This document shows, piece by piece, positions 1 to 8,654 of a DNA stretch of 64,000 nucleotides (position 1 is its first letter; each line of letters begins with the position of its first letter). The notes under the pieces were generated by a model. The model had not been told where the DNA came from. It searched no databases and saw only the letters and a program-made list of their open reading frames with translations. The position numbers and the translations under genes were made by a program. This stretch comes from Microbacterium azadirachtae. GTDB lineage: Bacteria; Actinomycetota; Actinomycetes; Actinomycetales; Microbacteriaceae. The stretch spans positions 1 to 64,000 of the forward strand of contig NZ_JYIX01000038.1 in NCBI RefSeq assembly GCF_000956505.1, read 5' to 3'.

Positions 1-337
1 GTGCGGGCTCTGCCGCGGGCGCGGGTGCCTCGGCGGGAGCCGGAGCCGCGGCCGCGGGCGCGGCCTCGGCGGCGGGTGCGGCCGGGGCGGATGCGCCGGA
101 GCCGTCGCCGATGCGGGCGAGGATCGCGCCGATCTCGACGGTGTCATCCTCGCTGACGAGGATCTCCTCGATCACGCCGGTGACCGGCGAGGGGATCTCG
201 GTGTCGACCTTGTCGGTCGAGATCTCGAGCAGGCCCTCGTCGGCCTGGACGGTGTCGCCCACCTGCTTGAGCCAACGGGTCACAGTGCCCTCGGTGACGC
301 TTTCGCCGAGGGCGGGAAGGACCACGGGTGTGCTCAT
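1..337 (-). CDS. sucB: Dihydrolipoamide acyltransferase E2 (2-oxoglutarate dehydrogenase type), N-terminal part
   Basis: This is the N-terminal 112 codons of an E2 acyltransferase; the gene continues beyond the left edge. The translation begins [20 protein letters not shown] and contains the lipoyl-attachment motif [14 protein letters not shown] around residues 38-51, with the lysine in DKV as the lipoylated residue. After about residue 85 it enters an Ala/Pro-rich interdomain linker, as expected for E2 proteins. The ATG at 337 has AGGAG about 8 bases upstream. E2 carries succinyl (or another acyl) groups to CoA. The reduced lipoyl arm is reoxidised by the E3 encoded just upstream in the same operon (435-1808). 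The catalytic domain is outside the window, so the exact acyl substrate is inferred from the motif and the lpd neighbour. Confidence 0.9.
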   Translation of the reverse strand, partial: MSTPVVLPALGESVTEGTVTRWLKQVGDTVQADEGLLEISTDKVDTEIPSPVTGVIEEILVSEDDTVEIGAILARIGDGSGASAPAAPAAEAAPAAAAPAPAEAPAPAAEPA

Positions 338-434
338 GACGGAGTCTCCTTAGGAAAAATCGTGATGGTGTTCAGCTTAGTGGGCAACCAGGGCTTCAGC
401 CCAGTTGCGATTTCCACGATGCGCAAGAAAAGTT

Positions 435-1808
435 TCACATTGCGTGAAGCGGCTTGCCTGCAAGCGCGAGGAACGCCTCGCCGAGCGCCTCGCTCTGGGT
501 CGGGTGGGCATGGATCAGCGGGGCGATGTCCTCGGGGTGCGCCTCCCAGCTCACCGCGAGCTGCCCCTCCGTGATGAGCTCTCCGACGCGGTCGCCGAGC
601 AGGTGGACGCCCAGCACGGGACCGTCCTTCTGCCGCACGACCTTGACCAGTCCGCCGGTGCCGATGATCTCGCTCTTGCCGTTGCCGGCGAGGTTGTACT
701 CATAGGAGACCACCGCATCCGCGCCGAATGCCGCGACCGCGGCGGCTTCGGTCACACCGACCGAGGCGACCTCGGGGCTGCAGTAGGTGACGCGCGGGAT
801 CTGCGCATCCGGGATGACGGCGGGGGTCAGCCCCGCGATGCGCTCGGCGACGGCGATGCCCTGCAGGAAGCCGCGGTGGGCGAGCTGCAGACCCGGCACG
901 ATGTCGCCGACGGCCCAGACGTGCTCCACGTTCGTGTGCAGCTCGGGGTCGGTGAGCACGAAGCCGCGCTCCATGGCGACTCCGGCCTCCTCGAATCCGA
1001 GTCCGGCCGTGGCCGGCCCCCGGCCGACGGCGACGAGCAGGTAGTCGGCCTCGTAGGTGGTGCCGTTCTCCAGGGTGACCGTGACGGCGTCCTGGGTCTG
1101 GGTCGCGCTCGCGAACCGCACGCCGAGCGAGTAGGAGATTCCGCGGCGGCGGAACGCGCGCTCCAGGCCCTTGCTGAGTGCGAGGTCCTCGTTCGGGGCG
1201 AGGTGATCGAGCGCCTCGACGATCGTGACCTCGGAGCCGAACGAGCGCCAGACGCTGGCGAACTCGACGCCGATCACGCCGCCGCCGAGGATGACGACGC
1301 GCTGCGGAACCTCCTCGAGAGCGAGCGCCTGCTCGCTGGCGAGGATCCGGCCGCCGATCTCCAGGCCGGGCAGCGACCGGCTGTACGAGCCGGTCGCGAG
1401 GATCACGTCGGCGCCGGTGTAGACGTCGTCGCCGACCGCGATGGAGCGATCGGGGCGCAGGGTGCCCTCGCCGCTGACGACGGTGATCCCGCGGGCCTTG
1501 ACGAGCCCCTCGAGGCCCTTGTACTTCTTCGCGACGATGCCCTCGCGGTAGGCGCGGACGCCGGCCGGGTCGATCCCCTCGAAGGAGGCGCCGACGCCGT
1601 ACTTGGCCGCGTCGCGCACGTTCTCGGCGATCTCCGCGGAGTGCAGCAGGGCCTTGGTCGGGATGCAGCCGCGGTGCAGGCAGGTGCCCCCGACCTTGTC
1701 CTTCTCGATCAGGGCCACGGACTTGCCGAGCTCGGCGGCGCGCAGAGCCGCGGCGTAGCCGCCGCTGCCGCCCCCGAGGATCACGATGTCGAAGGTGTGA
1801 GCGGTCAT
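435..1808 (-). CDS. lpdA: Dihydrolipoyl dehydrogenase (E3)
   Basis: A 457-residue flavoprotein disulfide reductase that reoxidises dihydrolipoyl groups of 2-oxo acid dehydrogenase complexes with NAD+. Visible features are the N-terminal FAD motif LGGGSGGYAA (11-20), the redox pair C43/C48 in GGTCLHRGCIP, a second Rossmann motif VILGGGVIGVEFAS for NAD, the VGRGP and AVGDI stretches, and the C-terminal HAHPTQSE motif with the catalytic His near residue 435. The start is the ATG at 1808, which overlaps the pepA stop as ATGA, so translation is probably coupled. The downstream gene (1-337) is an E2, which supports a role in the 2-oxoglutarate dehydrogenase complex. Confidence 0.97.
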   Translation of the reverse strand: MTAHTFDIVILGGGSGGYAAALRAAELGKSVALIEKDKVGGTCLHRGCIPTKALLHSAEIAENVRDAAKYGVGASFEGIDPAGVRAYREGIVAKKYKGLEGLVKARGITVVSGEGTLRPDRSIAVGDDVYTGADVILATGSYSRSLPGLEIGGRILASEQALALEEVPQRVVILGGGVIGVEFASVWRSFGSEVTIVEALDHLAPNEDLALSKGLERAFRRRGISYSLGVRFASATQTQDAVTVTLENGTTYEADYLLVAVGRGPATAGLGFEEAGVAMERGFVLTDPELHTNVEHVWAVGDIVPGLQLAHRGFLQGIAVAERIAGLTPAVIPDAQIPRVTYCSPEVASVGVTEAAAVAAFGADAVVSYEYNLAGNGKSEIIGTGGLVKVVRQKDGPVLGVHLLGDRVGELITEGQLAVSWEAHPEDIAPLIHAHPTQSEALGEAFLALAGKPLHAM

Positions 1809-3283
1809 GCGCGTGCTCCGTTCGCGCGCGCCTCGGCGAAGGCGATCAGCGTGCGCACGATCGCGCCGGTGGCGCCCTTGTCGGTGAAGCCGTAGGGGGC
1901 GCCCTTGTGCTCGGACGAGCCGGCGATGTCGAGGTGGGCCCAGGGGATGCGCGGTGCGTCGGCCTCGTCGGAGATGCGCCCGACCATGCGGCGCAGGAAC
2001 AGGCCGGCGAAGAGCGCGCCGCCTGCGGGGTCGCCGATCTTGGCGTTGACCAGGTCGGCGATCGGCGACTTCAGCTCGTCCTCCATGTGCTCGGGAAGCG
2101 GCATCGGCCATGCGGCCTCGCCGGTCGCGGATGCCGCGGCCAGGACCTCCTGCACGGTGTCGTCATCTCCGAAGACGCCGGTATGACGCATGCCTAGCGC
2201 GACGATGATCGCGCCGGTCAGAGTGGCGACGTCGAGGATCACATCGGGGTTCTCCCGGCTCGCGGCCACCAGCCCATCGGCGAGGACGAGACGTCCTTCC
2301 GCATCGGTGTTGAGAACCTCGACGGTCTGGCCGTCGGCGAAGCGCAGCACGTCGCCGGGGCGGATCGCCGAGCCGGAGGGCATGTTGTCCGCGATGCACA
2401 GCCAGGTGGTCACGCGGATCGGCAGGCCCAGGGTCGCGACGGCCTTGGTCGCGGCGAGGATGCTGGCCGCTCCCGCCATGTCCGTCTTCATGCCGACCAT
2501 GCTCGCGGGCGGCTTGAGGGACAGGCCGCCGGTGTCGAACGTGATGCCCTTGCCGACGAGGGCGATGTGCCCCGCGGCGCCGGCGGGGGAGTAGTCGAGG
2601 CGGACGAGCCGCGGCGGGCGGTCGGAGCCCTGCCCGACGCCCAGGATGCCGCCGTACCCGCCGGCGGCGAGGGCGGTCTCGTCGAGCACCTCGACGGTCA
2701 CGTCGAGCCCGGTGAGCTCCTCGACGGCGCGGCTCGCCAGATCCTCGGGGCCCAGCCACTCGGCGGGCGTGGTGACGAGATCCCGGGTCAGCGCGACGGC
2801 CTGGGCGAGCGCCGTGGCGTGTGCGGCCTCCTCCGGTGCGAGCTCGGCGTGCAGCACGACCGTTCCGGCGCGCTTCGGCTGGTCACCCGAGCGATAGTCG
2901 TCGAAGCGGTATCCGCCCAGCAGGGCGCCTTCGGCGGCGGCCGACGCGTGCTCCGCGACGGCGTCGCCGAGCAGGACGGACACGCGGCCGAAGCCGGTGA
3001 GCGTGCGCAGCGCGGCGCCGACGGCCTCGCGCACGGCGTTCGCATCGGGGGCGGATCCGGCGCTCACGACGGCGACCGGCACGTCGGCGACATCGGGTGC
3101 GGGGATCCGTGTGTAGGCGCCCGCCTTCCCGGTGAAGCCGACCGCGGTCAAAGCGGCGTGGGTGGAGGAGAAGGGGGACAGGTCTTCCGGGGTGTCCGTG
3201 AGACCGGCGACGACGAGCACGACCGCATCTGCGTTCGCGTCCGCCGGAGCGCCTGTGTGCAGCTCGAGCGCAGGAGACGTCAT
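1805..3283 (-). CDS. pepA: Leucyl aminopeptidase (M17 family)
   Basis: A 492-residue cytosolic M17 metallo-aminopeptidase that removes N-terminal residues from peptides. The C-terminal catalytic domain shows the metal/active-site stretch VGKGITFDTGGLSLK (about 244-258), MKTDMAGAA and the family signature NTDAEGRL (about 325-332). The N-terminal half is the usual less conserved regulatory domain. I place the start at the ATG at 3283 because GGAG lies 6 bases ahead of it; an in-frame ATG nine bases earlier (3292) has no such site. The stop overlaps the lpd start by four bases, so the two are probably co-transcribed. Confidence 0.95.
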   Translation of the reverse strand: MTSPALELHTGAPADANADAVVLVVAGLTDTPEDLSPFSSTHAALTAVGFTGKAGAYTRIPAPDVADVPVAVVSAGSAPDANAVREAVGAALRTLTGFGRVSVLLGDAVAEHASAAAEGALLGGYRFDDYRSGDQPKRAGTVVLHAELAPEEAAHATALAQAVALTRDLVTTPAEWLGPEDLASRAVEELTGLDVTVEVLDETALAAGGYGGILGVGQGSDRPPRLVRLDYSPAGAAGHIALVGKGITFDTGGLSLKPPASMVGMKTDMAGAASILAATKAVATLGLPIRVTTWLCIADNMPSGSAIRPGDVLRFADGQTVEVLNTDAEGRLVLADGLVAASRENPDVILDVATLTGAIIVALGMRHTGVFGDDDTVQEVLAAASATGEAAWPMPLPEHMEDELKSPIADLVNAKIGDPAGGALFAGLFLRRMVGRISDEADAPRIPWAHLDIAGSSEHKGAPYGFTDKGATGAIVRTLIAFAEARANGARA

Positions 3284-3381
3284 GGTCTCCATCCTAGGTT
3301 CGGCACGGTGCGCGAGGAGAGGATGGGCCCTCCGCGTGTTCGCTCTCAGCGCTCAGCGGACCCGGCCGGTGGGGTGCCTCG

Positions 3382-3387
3382 TAGCAT
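3382..3387 (+). promoter_or_regulatory. Candidate -10 box for a leaderless PAC2 mRNA
   Basis: TAGCAT lies exactly six bases before the ATG at 3394, the geometry of actinobacterial leaderless promoters. The six-base spacer is GGAGGC, so a ribosome site cannot be excluded. No clear -35 was seen. Confidence 0.4.
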
Positions 3388-3393
3388 GGAGGC

Positions 3394-4329
3394 ATGCCCA
3401 TCTCCGGAGAGATCCACGAACGCGTCGCCTACCCCGGCGGCGTGCCGTCCGGCCTGCCGCTCGTCATCCTGCTGACCGGCTTCACGGACGCGGGATCCGC
3501 CGTCTCGGGGCTCATCGATCACCTCGCGGAGACGACGGACCCGCAGCCGGTGCTCGTCTTCGACAACGACCTGCTGCTGGACTTCCGCGCGCGCCGGCCC
3601 GTGCTCACCTTCGATCAGGATCACATCGCCGAGTTCAAGCCCGCGCGGCTGGAGCTGTCGCTCGCGCACGATGCGCTCGGACGGCCGTTCCTGCTGCTGG
3701 CCGGTTACGAGCCCGACTTCGCCTGGAACGCCTTCGCCGACGTGGTGCTCGACTTCGCGGCAGAGTACGACGTGTCCACCGTCACCTGGGTGCACTCGAT
3801 CGCGATGCCGGTGCCGCACACGCGGCCGATCGGCGTCACGGCGAGCGGCAACAGGGCGGAGCTCACGGCCGCGCACTCGGTGTGGCGGCCGCGCACCCAG
3901 GTTCCCGGCACTGCAGGGCACCTGCTGGAGTACCGCTTCGTGCAGGCGGAGCGCAGCGTCGCGAGCTTCGTGCTGCTCGTGCCGCACTACCTCGCCGACA
4001 CGGAGTACCCGGACGCGGTGCTCACCGCCGCGGAGAAGGTGATGGCGGCCACCGGACTCGTGCTGCTCACGGACGCGCTGCGCGACAAGCGCGCGGAGTA
4101 CCTCGAGCGGGTGGACGAGCAGGTGCGCGACAACGAGGAGCTCGCGCAGATGGTGCGGACGCTCGAGCACCGCTACGACTCCTACATGTCCGGCCTGGAA
4201 CTCGAGGACGAGGCGCCCGTCGGGTTCGACGAGAGATCCCTCCCCAGCGCCGACGAGCTGGCCGCGGAGCTGGAGCGCTTCCTGGCCACCCGCCAGGGCG
4301 GCGACGAGGACAAGAACGGCCGGATCTGA
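3394..4329 (+). CDS. PAC2 family protein
   Basis: A 311-residue protein of the PAC2 (proteasome assembly chaperone 2-like) family. It begins with a strand rich in hydrophobics (LPLVILLTGFTDAG) and the phrase VLVFDNDLLLDFRARRP, then GYEPDFAWNAF, VHSIAMPVPHTRP and VPHYLADTEYP, which are typical of actinobacterial members. The C-terminal third is charged and probably helical (LERVDEQVRDNEELAQMVRTLEHRYD). The biochemical role of bacterial PAC2 proteins is not settled. It is divergent from pepA and stands alone ahead of the sigma factor gene. Confidence 0.85.
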   Translation: MPISGEIHERVAYPGGVPSGLPLVILLTGFTDAGSAVSGLIDHLAETTDPQPVLVFDNDLLLDFRARRPVLTFDQDHIAEFKPARLELSLAHDALGRPFLLLAGYEPDFAWNAFADVVLDFAAEYDVSTVTWVHSIAMPVPHTRPIGVTASGNRAELTAAHSVWRPRTQVPGTAGHLLEYRFVQAERSVASFVLLVPHYLADTEYPDAVLTAAEKVMAATGLVLLTDALRDKRAEYLERVDEQVRDNEELAQMVRTLEHRYDSYMSGLELEDEAPVGFDERSLPSADELAAELERFLATRQGGDEDKNGRI

Positions 4330-4398
4330 GCCGATCCCGGGAGTGTCCCGAGAGGATCCACGCGGATTGCGGGATCCGGCGTCTGCGCGCGCAGAGTG

Positions 4399-4407
4399 TG
4401 CGATACT
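4399..4407 (+). promoter_or_regulatory. Candidate extended -10 promoter for sigA
   Basis: TGCGATACT matches an extended -10 element (TG, one base, then GATACT, 4 of 6 to TATAAT). It sits about 150 bases before the GTG start of the sigma factor gene. A TTGACA at 4454-4459 has no convincing -10 at the right distance. Confidence 0.3.
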
Positions 4408-4555
4408 TATCTGACGACCCGTTGTCAATACCCATTCCGCAAGGTCTGGGGACTTGACAAGGGTCTTACTAGTGCCCGCGAGGGCACGGGCTGCAAGGCC
4501 CACAGGCCGAAACACCACAGGGCGCCCGCGCAAGCGCTCCGTTGAAAGGCGAGAC

Positions 4556-5800
4556 GTGACGACTGCCACGAAGAAGAACACCCGGACGAAGAACGACCAG
4601 GCCGAGCCCGAGGAGGTCGAGGCCCAGGCCGTCGACGCCGCGGAGCCGGTGGCCCCGAAGAAGGCGGCGGCGAAGAAGCCTGCGGCCAAGAGGGCGACCA
4701 GAGCGAAGAGCAAGGACGAGGCCGACGGCGACACCGCCGAAGAGGCTCCCGCTGACGCCGCCGATGACGGCGACGACGAGGAGGGCGCCAAGCCCGCCTT
4801 CACCGAGCCGCTGCCCACCGGCGCGATTCGGATCAGCTCGACCGACGAGGATGACGTCCCCGTCTACTCGACGCAGATCACCGGCGCCACCGCGGACCCG
4901 GTCAAGGACTACCTGAAGCAGATCGGAAAGGTCGCGCTCCTGAACGCGGCCGAAGAGGTCGAGCTCGCGATGCGGATCGAGGCGGGTCTGTTCGCCGAGG
5001 AGAAGCTCTCGGTGATGTCGGCGGCCGAGAAGACCGGTCAGCTCGGACTCGATCTGCAGTGGGTCGCCCGCGACGGTCAGCGTGCCAAGAGCCACCTGCT
5101 CGGCGCCAACCTGCGCCTCGTCGTCTCCCTCGCGAAGCGCTACACGGGCCGTGGAATGCAGTTCCTGGATCTCATCCAGGAGGGCAACCTCGGTCTCATC
5201 CGCGCGGTCGAGAAGTTCGATTACACCAAGGGCTTCAAGTTCTCGACCTACGCGACGTGGTGGATCCGTCAGGCCATCACCCGCGCGATGGCCGACCAGG
5301 CCCGCACCATCCGCATCCCCGTGCACATGGTCGAGGTCATCAACAAGCTCGCGCGCGTGCAGCGGCAGATGCTGCAGGACCTCGGTCGCGAACCCACCCC
5401 CGAGGAGCTGAGCCGCGAGCTCGACATGACCCCGGAGAAGGTCATCGAGGTGCAGAAGTACGGCCGCGAGCCGATCTCGCTGCACACCCCGCTCGGCGAG
5501 GACGGCGACAGCGAGTTCGGTGACCTCATCGAGGACACCGAGGCGGTCGTCCCGGCCGACGCGGTGGGCTTCACGATGCTGCAGCGTCAGCTCGAGCAGC
5601 TTCTGGACTCCCTGTCCGAGCGCGAGGCGGGCGTGATCCGCATGCGCTTCGGCCTCGGAGACGGCCAGCCCAAGACGCTCGACCAGATCGGCGACACCTT
5701 CGGCGTGACCCGCGAGCGGATCCGCCAGATCGAGTCCAAGACGATGGCGAAGCTGCGTCACCCGAGCCGTTCGCAGTCTCTGCGGGACTACCTCGAGTGA
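4556..5800 (+). CDS. sigA: RNA polymerase primary sigma factor (RpoD/SigA)
   Basis: A 414-residue primary sigma-70 factor that directs RNA polymerase to housekeeping promoters. The N-terminal about 110 residues are a Lys/Ala/Glu/Asp-rich low-complexity tail, followed by region 1.2 ([20 protein letters not shown]), region 2 ([20 protein letters not shown], then [20 protein letters not shown], the -10-recognition segment), region 3 and region 4.2 ([20 protein letters not shown]) ending RDYLE. I chose the GTG at 4556 ([10 protein letters not shown]) preceded by GAAAGG; extending to 4454 would add 34 residues of poor coding character. The stop overlaps the next gene as GTGA. Confidence 0.95.
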   Translation: MTTATKKNTRTKNDQAEPEEVEAQAVDAAEPVAPKKAAAKKPAAKRATRAKSKDEADGDTAEEAPADAADDGDDEEGAKPAFTEPLPTGAIRISSTDEDDVPVYSTQITGATADPVKDYLKQIGKVALLNAAEEVELAMRIEAGLFAEEKLSVMSAAEKTGQLGLDLQWVARDGQRAKSHLLGANLRLVVSLAKRYTGRGMQFLDLIQEGNLGLIRAVEKFDYTKGFKFSTYATWWIRQAITRAMADQARTIRIPVHMVEVINKLARVQRQMLQDLGREPTPEELSRELDMTPEKVIEVQKYGREPISLHTPLGEDGDSEFGDLIEDTEAVVPADAVGFTMLQRQLEQLLDSLSEREAGVIRMRFGLGDGQPKTLDQIGDTFGVTRERIRQIESKTMAKLRHPSRSQSLRDYLE

Positions 5801-6501
5801 GCGCGGAGGCGAAGCCCAACGACGGCAAGAACCTCGAGATCTCGGTCGAGGGCGCCCGCTGGCTGCGGATTCCGATCCGCACCAAGGTGGTCATGCCCGG
5901 CGACGTGCTCGCCGACATCGTCACCGAGTACGCCGCGGGTGAGGTGCAGAAGGGCGACTTGCTCTTCATCACCGAGAAGATCGTCGGCATCACCCAGGGC
6001 CGGTCGTTCCTGCTCGAGGAGATCCAGCCGCGCAAGCTCGCGTTCTTCCTGTCGAAGTACGTGACGCGCACGCCCTACGGCATCGGCCTCGGCATGCCCG
6101 AGACCATGGAGATGGCGCTGCGGGAGTGCGGCACGCCCCGGATCCTGTTCGCGGCGGCGGTGTCCGCCGTGACCAAGGCGTTCGGCCGCCGCGGCGACTT
6201 CTACCGGATCGCCGGCGAGAAGGCCCGCGCGATCGACGGGCCGACGGAGGGCACGATGCCGCCGTACGACCGCTCGGTCGTCCTCGGGCCGGCGCGCCCG
6301 CGCGAGGTGGCGCACGAGATGCAGCAGCTGATCGGCGGGGTGTGCGACGTGGCCGTCGTCGACATCAACGACCTCGGCGGCAACATCCTCGGCTCCACGC
6401 TCGAGAAGGTCGCTGAGAAGCGCCTCGTCGTGATCCTCAAGGACAATCCGCTCGGCCAGGGCACGGAGTCGACGCCGATGGGCATCATCCGCCCGGCCTG
6501 A
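5797..6501 (+). CDS. CofE-like (coenzyme F420-0:L-glutamate ligase family) protein
   Basis: A 234-residue protein resembling coenzyme F420-0:gamma-glutamyl ligases. Supporting stretches are [56 protein letters not shown] and the C-terminal [15 protein letters not shown]. No other F420 genes are visible here, so the substrate is uncertain and it may ligate an amino acid to something else. The GTG start overlaps the sigA stop (GTGA), suggesting coupled translation. Its last 91 bases are duplicated downstream at 6616-6706 (see repeats), with two base changes, so a decayed partial copy of this gene's end follows it. Confidence 0.7.
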   Translation: MSAEAKPNDGKNLEISVEGARWLRIPIRTKVVMPGDVLADIVTEYAAGEVQKGDLLFITEKIVGITQGRSFLLEEIQPRKLAFFLSKYVTRTPYGIGLGMPETMEMALRECGTPRILFAAAVSAVTKAFGRRGDFYRIAGEKARAIDGPTEGTMPPYDRSVVLGPARPREVAHEMQQLIGGVCDVAVVDINDLGGNILGSTLEKVAEKRLVVILKDNPLGQGTESTPMGIIRPA

Positions 6502-6539
6502 CCCTTCGTCTCGTCGCTGCGCTCCTCGCTCAGGGACCG
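6411..6539 (+). repeat. Direct repeat copy A: 3' end of the CofE-like gene plus one palindrome arm
   Basis: This 129-base segment recurs at 6616-6744 (offset 205) with only two substitutions (T to C at 6431 and T to C at 6447). It comprises the last 91 bases of the CofE-like gene, its stop codon, and one arm of the palindromic element. Confidence 0.85.
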
Positions 6540-6615
6540 CCCTTCGTCTCGTCGCTGCGCTCCTCGCTCAGGGACCGATGCTCCGGTCCCTGAGCGAGCG
6601 CAGCGAGACGAAGGG
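6540..6615. repeat. REP-like palindromic element, copy 1
   Basis: Imperfect inverted repeat: left arm 6540-6577, six-base loop ATGCTC, right arm 6584-6615 reading CGGTCCCTGAGCGAGC onward. The left arm carries two extra triplets. A second full copy lies at 6707-6782, and a related single arm at 43645-43668. Confidence 0.85.
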
Positions 6616-6744
6616 CGCTGAGAAGCGCCTCGTCGCGATCCTCAAGGACAACCCGCTCGGCCAGGGCACGGAGTCGACGCCGATGGGCATCATCCGCCCG
6701 GCCTGACCCTTCGTCTCGTCGCTGCGCTCCTCGCTCAGGGACCG
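6616..6744 (+). repeat. Direct repeat copy B: non-coding duplicate of the CofE-like gene end
   Basis: Duplicate of 6411-6539. It encodes the same C-terminal residues ending MGIIRPA and stop (6704-6706) but has no start or upstream part, so it is a fragment left by tandem duplication. Confidence 0.85.
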
Positions 6745-6782
6745 ATGCTCCGGTCCCTGAGCGAGCGCAGCGAGACGAAGGG
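6707..6782. repeat. REP-like palindromic element, copy 2
   Basis: Same palindrome as 6540-6615: arms starting CCCTTCGTCTCG and closing CGAGACGAAGGG around loop ATGCTC. It sits between convergent genes (CofE-like and ATP-grasp), where a bidirectional transcription stop would be useful. Confidence 0.85.
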
Positions 6783-6790
6783 CGCTGCGC

Positions 6791-7813
6791 TCAGAACTTG
6801 ATGGCGGCCTGGTAGCGCGGCTTGTGACCGGTGCGGATGCCGGAGACGCTCGGCTTATTCTCGTAGACGCCGGCGCCCCAGTTGCCCTCGACGAGCACGG
6901 GGCCGTCGGGGCCGACCACGATGTCCCATCCGACGTACTGCACCTGCGGCACGACGCGGGCGACCTGATCCACGAAGGCCTTCACCTCGTCGATCATCGG
7001 CAGTTGGAAGTCGGCGATGCGGAAGCCGGAGTCGGGGTGCAGCTCGTGCACGTGCCCGTGCGAGTCGTAGCCGGCGCTCACGGCATGGCCGTCCTCGTCG
7101 AGCATCGTGTAGAAGCCGCCGAAAGACATCTGGTCGCTGACCTCGCCGCGCCCGAACTTCTGGGCCATCGCGAGGATGTGCGTCTTCTCGCCGTCGAAGA
7201 ACGCGGTCACGCGGGTCGTGTTGACCGTGCCGGGGCAGACCGCGGCGAGGTCGGGATGCTGCCGGATGACCTCCTCGACGAGCAGACGGCCCTGGCCGAG
7301 CAGGTCGGCGTGGAACGCGTCCCAGTCGGAGATTTCGGCGGCGTGGTAGCGGAACACGCCGGATCCGGCCTGTCCCATCGGTGTCTTCACGATGACGGTG
7401 CCCTGGCGCTCCAGGAACGCGCGCAGCTCCTCGGCGTTGCCGGGCTTCACGACCATCCACTCGCGACGGAGGAAGTCCGAGAACTTCTCGTCGAACTCGA
7501 TCTTGTCGTGGAACAGGTGCCGGTAGTCGGGGTGGGCGTACCGCTCCGAGATCTGGTTCGACACGGGGTGCGTCATGTAGGTCGCCCGCTCGGCGCGGTT
7601 CAGGATCGCGAAGTCGTAGTCGATGTAGTCCTGGAACCCGACGTTGTGGCGGCCGGCCGACCACAGCATGTCCACCACCACGGCGGGGACGGCCTTGCCG
7701 TGCTGCGCGGACGCCTCCTTGGCGCGCTCGATCACCGAGCCGACGTTGATGCGACGGGCGCGCTCGGCGAGATAGCCGAGACGGGACTTGAGGCCGAGGC
7801 CGTTCGAGGGCAT
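6791..7813 (-). CDS. ATP-grasp sugar-transfer-associated-type protein
   Basis: A 340-residue protein with ATP-grasp character. It has a Lys-containing nucleotide strand (GTVIVKTPMGQAGSGVFRYH), an Arg/Asn-rich core (CPGTVNTTRVTAFF), and the C-terminal metal/ATP segment VGWDIVVGPDGPVLVEGNWG (acidic D and E plus N, as in the ATP-grasp fold). It resembles the ATP-grasp family found beside polysaccharide genes, but no sugar genes are adjacent. The substrate is not identifiable. The start at 7813 (MPSNGLG) has CGGAG about 6 bases upstream; longer reading to 8191 is low-complexity and antisense to the alanine racemase gene. Confidence 0.7.
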   Translation of the reverse strand: MPSNGLGLKSRLGYLAERARRINVGSVIERAKEASAQHGKAVPAVVVDMLWSAGRHNVGFQDYIDYDFAILNRAERATYMTHPVSNQISERYAHPDYRHLFHDKIEFDEKFSDFLRREWMVVKPGNAEELRAFLERQGTVIVKTPMGQAGSGVFRYHAAEISDWDAFHADLLGQGRLLVEEVIRQHPDLAAVCPGTVNTTRVTAFFDGEKTHILAMAQKFGRGEVSDQMSFGGFYTMLDEDGHAVSAGYDSHGHVHELHPDSGFRIADFQLPMIDEVKAFVDQVARVVPQVQYVGWDIVVGPDGPVLVEGNWGAGVYENKPSVSGIRTGHKPRYQAAIKF

Positions 7814-7919
7814 GCGTACTCCGGGTCGAGGGATCGGGAACCGGTCCATTCTAGGGCGGACCGCCTCCGAGACCCCCGGGCGCGGGTCGGGCGGGCGGAT
7901 CCGGACAGAGGGGCGCAGG

Positions 7920-7925
7920 TAGGGT
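7920..7925 (+). promoter_or_regulatory. Candidate -10 box, leaderless mRNA for the alanine racemase pair
   Basis: TAGGGT ends six bases before the GTG at 7932, predicting transcription start at or next to the start codon. No ribosome site is obvious. Confidence 0.45.
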
Positions 7926-7931
7926 GGAAAG

Positions 7932-8654
7932 GTGAACGAGCCGCTCCCTGCCACTCCGTCGCGGAGTGCGATGCTGCGTTCGCTGATCTCCCGGTCCGCC
8001 CTCGAAGACGGGGCCGCAGCCGCGGTCGCCGCCGGGGGGGCGGGCATCGCCGATCTCCGTCGTGATGCCTGGGGCCATGGGCTCCTGGGCGTCGCCCGAG
8101 CCGTCGTCTCGGCCGGGGCGCGCGGCGTGCGCGTGGACGGCGAGGCCGAGGCCGCACTGCTGCGGGCGGAGGGCCTCGAAGCGACCTGCACCGTGGCGCC
8201 TGACCTGGATCCTCACCTGCTGTACGGCCTGCCGGACGGAGACGGATCCCTGGTCGGCGCGCCGGTGATGCGCGTGGCGGGTCGGGTGCTCTCGACCAAG
8301 GACATCGCGGCCGGCGGCGGCGTCTCCTACGGCTACATCCACCGCGCTCCGGAGGACTCGCGCCTGGCGCTCGTCACCGGCGGCTACGCGCAGGGCGTCG
8401 TGCGTGCGCTCGGCGGCCGGGCGTCGGTCGAGATCGACGGCCTCGTGCATCCGATCGTCGGCCGGATCGCCATGGACGTGTGCGTCGTCGACATCGGCAC
8501 CGCCGACGTTCCCCTCGGCGCCGAGGCGACCTACTTCGGCGGACGCGGTCCGATGAGGGCCGGTGCCGCGGAATGGGCGCGGATCACCGGAATGGGCGTC
8601 GACGAACTCGTGGCCGTCGTAGGGCAGCGGACGGAGCGTTCATGGGAGGCCTGA
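7932..8654 (+). CDS. Alanine racemase C-terminal-domain protein with collapsed barrel and Lys-to-Arg change
   Basis: A 240-residue protein. Residues about 110-240 match the C-terminal beta domain of alanine racemase: GGGVSYGYIHR holds the Tyr (Y134) equivalent to catalytic Tyr265, and IVGRIAMDVCVVDIG (177-190) matches the conserved MD segment. The N-terminal part keeps only the first barrel strand: ADLRRDAWGHG (40-50) aligns with the PLP motif AVVKANAYGHG, but the PLP lysine is Arg43, and most of the TIM barrel is missing. Alone it should not bind PLP as an aldimine. The next gene overlaps it by 13 bases and has the opposite defect, so the two may form one heteromeric enzyme. Start GTG 7932. 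Confidence 0.75.
   Translation: MNEPLPATPSRSAMLRSLISRSALEDGAAAAVAAGGAGIADLRRDAWGHGLLGVARAVVSAGARGVRVDGEAEAALLRAEGLEATCTVAPDLDPHLLYGLPDGDGSLVGAPVMRVAGRVLSTKDIAAGGGVSYGYIHRAPEDSRLALVTGGYAQGVVRALGGRASVEIDGLVHPIVGRIAMDVCVVDIGTADVPLGAEATYFGGRGPMRAGAAEWARITGMGVDELVAVVGQRTERSWEA

Noticed and set aside
338..434. Short GGGCT-TC-AGCCC inverted repeat between lpd and the E2 gene as a terminator
   Set aside because: A two-base loop cannot close a hairpin, and there is no T-tract.
405..1895. 496-codon plus-strand open frame opposite lpd
   Set aside because: Shadow of the dihydrolipoyl dehydrogenase gene with no family resemblance.
4454..4459. TTGACA before sigA as a -35 box
   Set aside because: No -10-like hexamer at 16-18 bases; the extended -10 at 4399-4407 is a better, still weak, candidate.
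4454..4555. Upstream extension of the sigma factor to a start at 4454
   Set aside because: The added 34 residues lack sigma-factor character and the GTG at 4556 has an adequate ribosome site and a typical VTTATKK start.
5797..6501. Full coenzyme F420 biosynthesis locus
   Set aside because: Only one CofE-like gene is present; no cofC, cofD, cofG or cofH homologue is seen, so an F420 role is not claimed.
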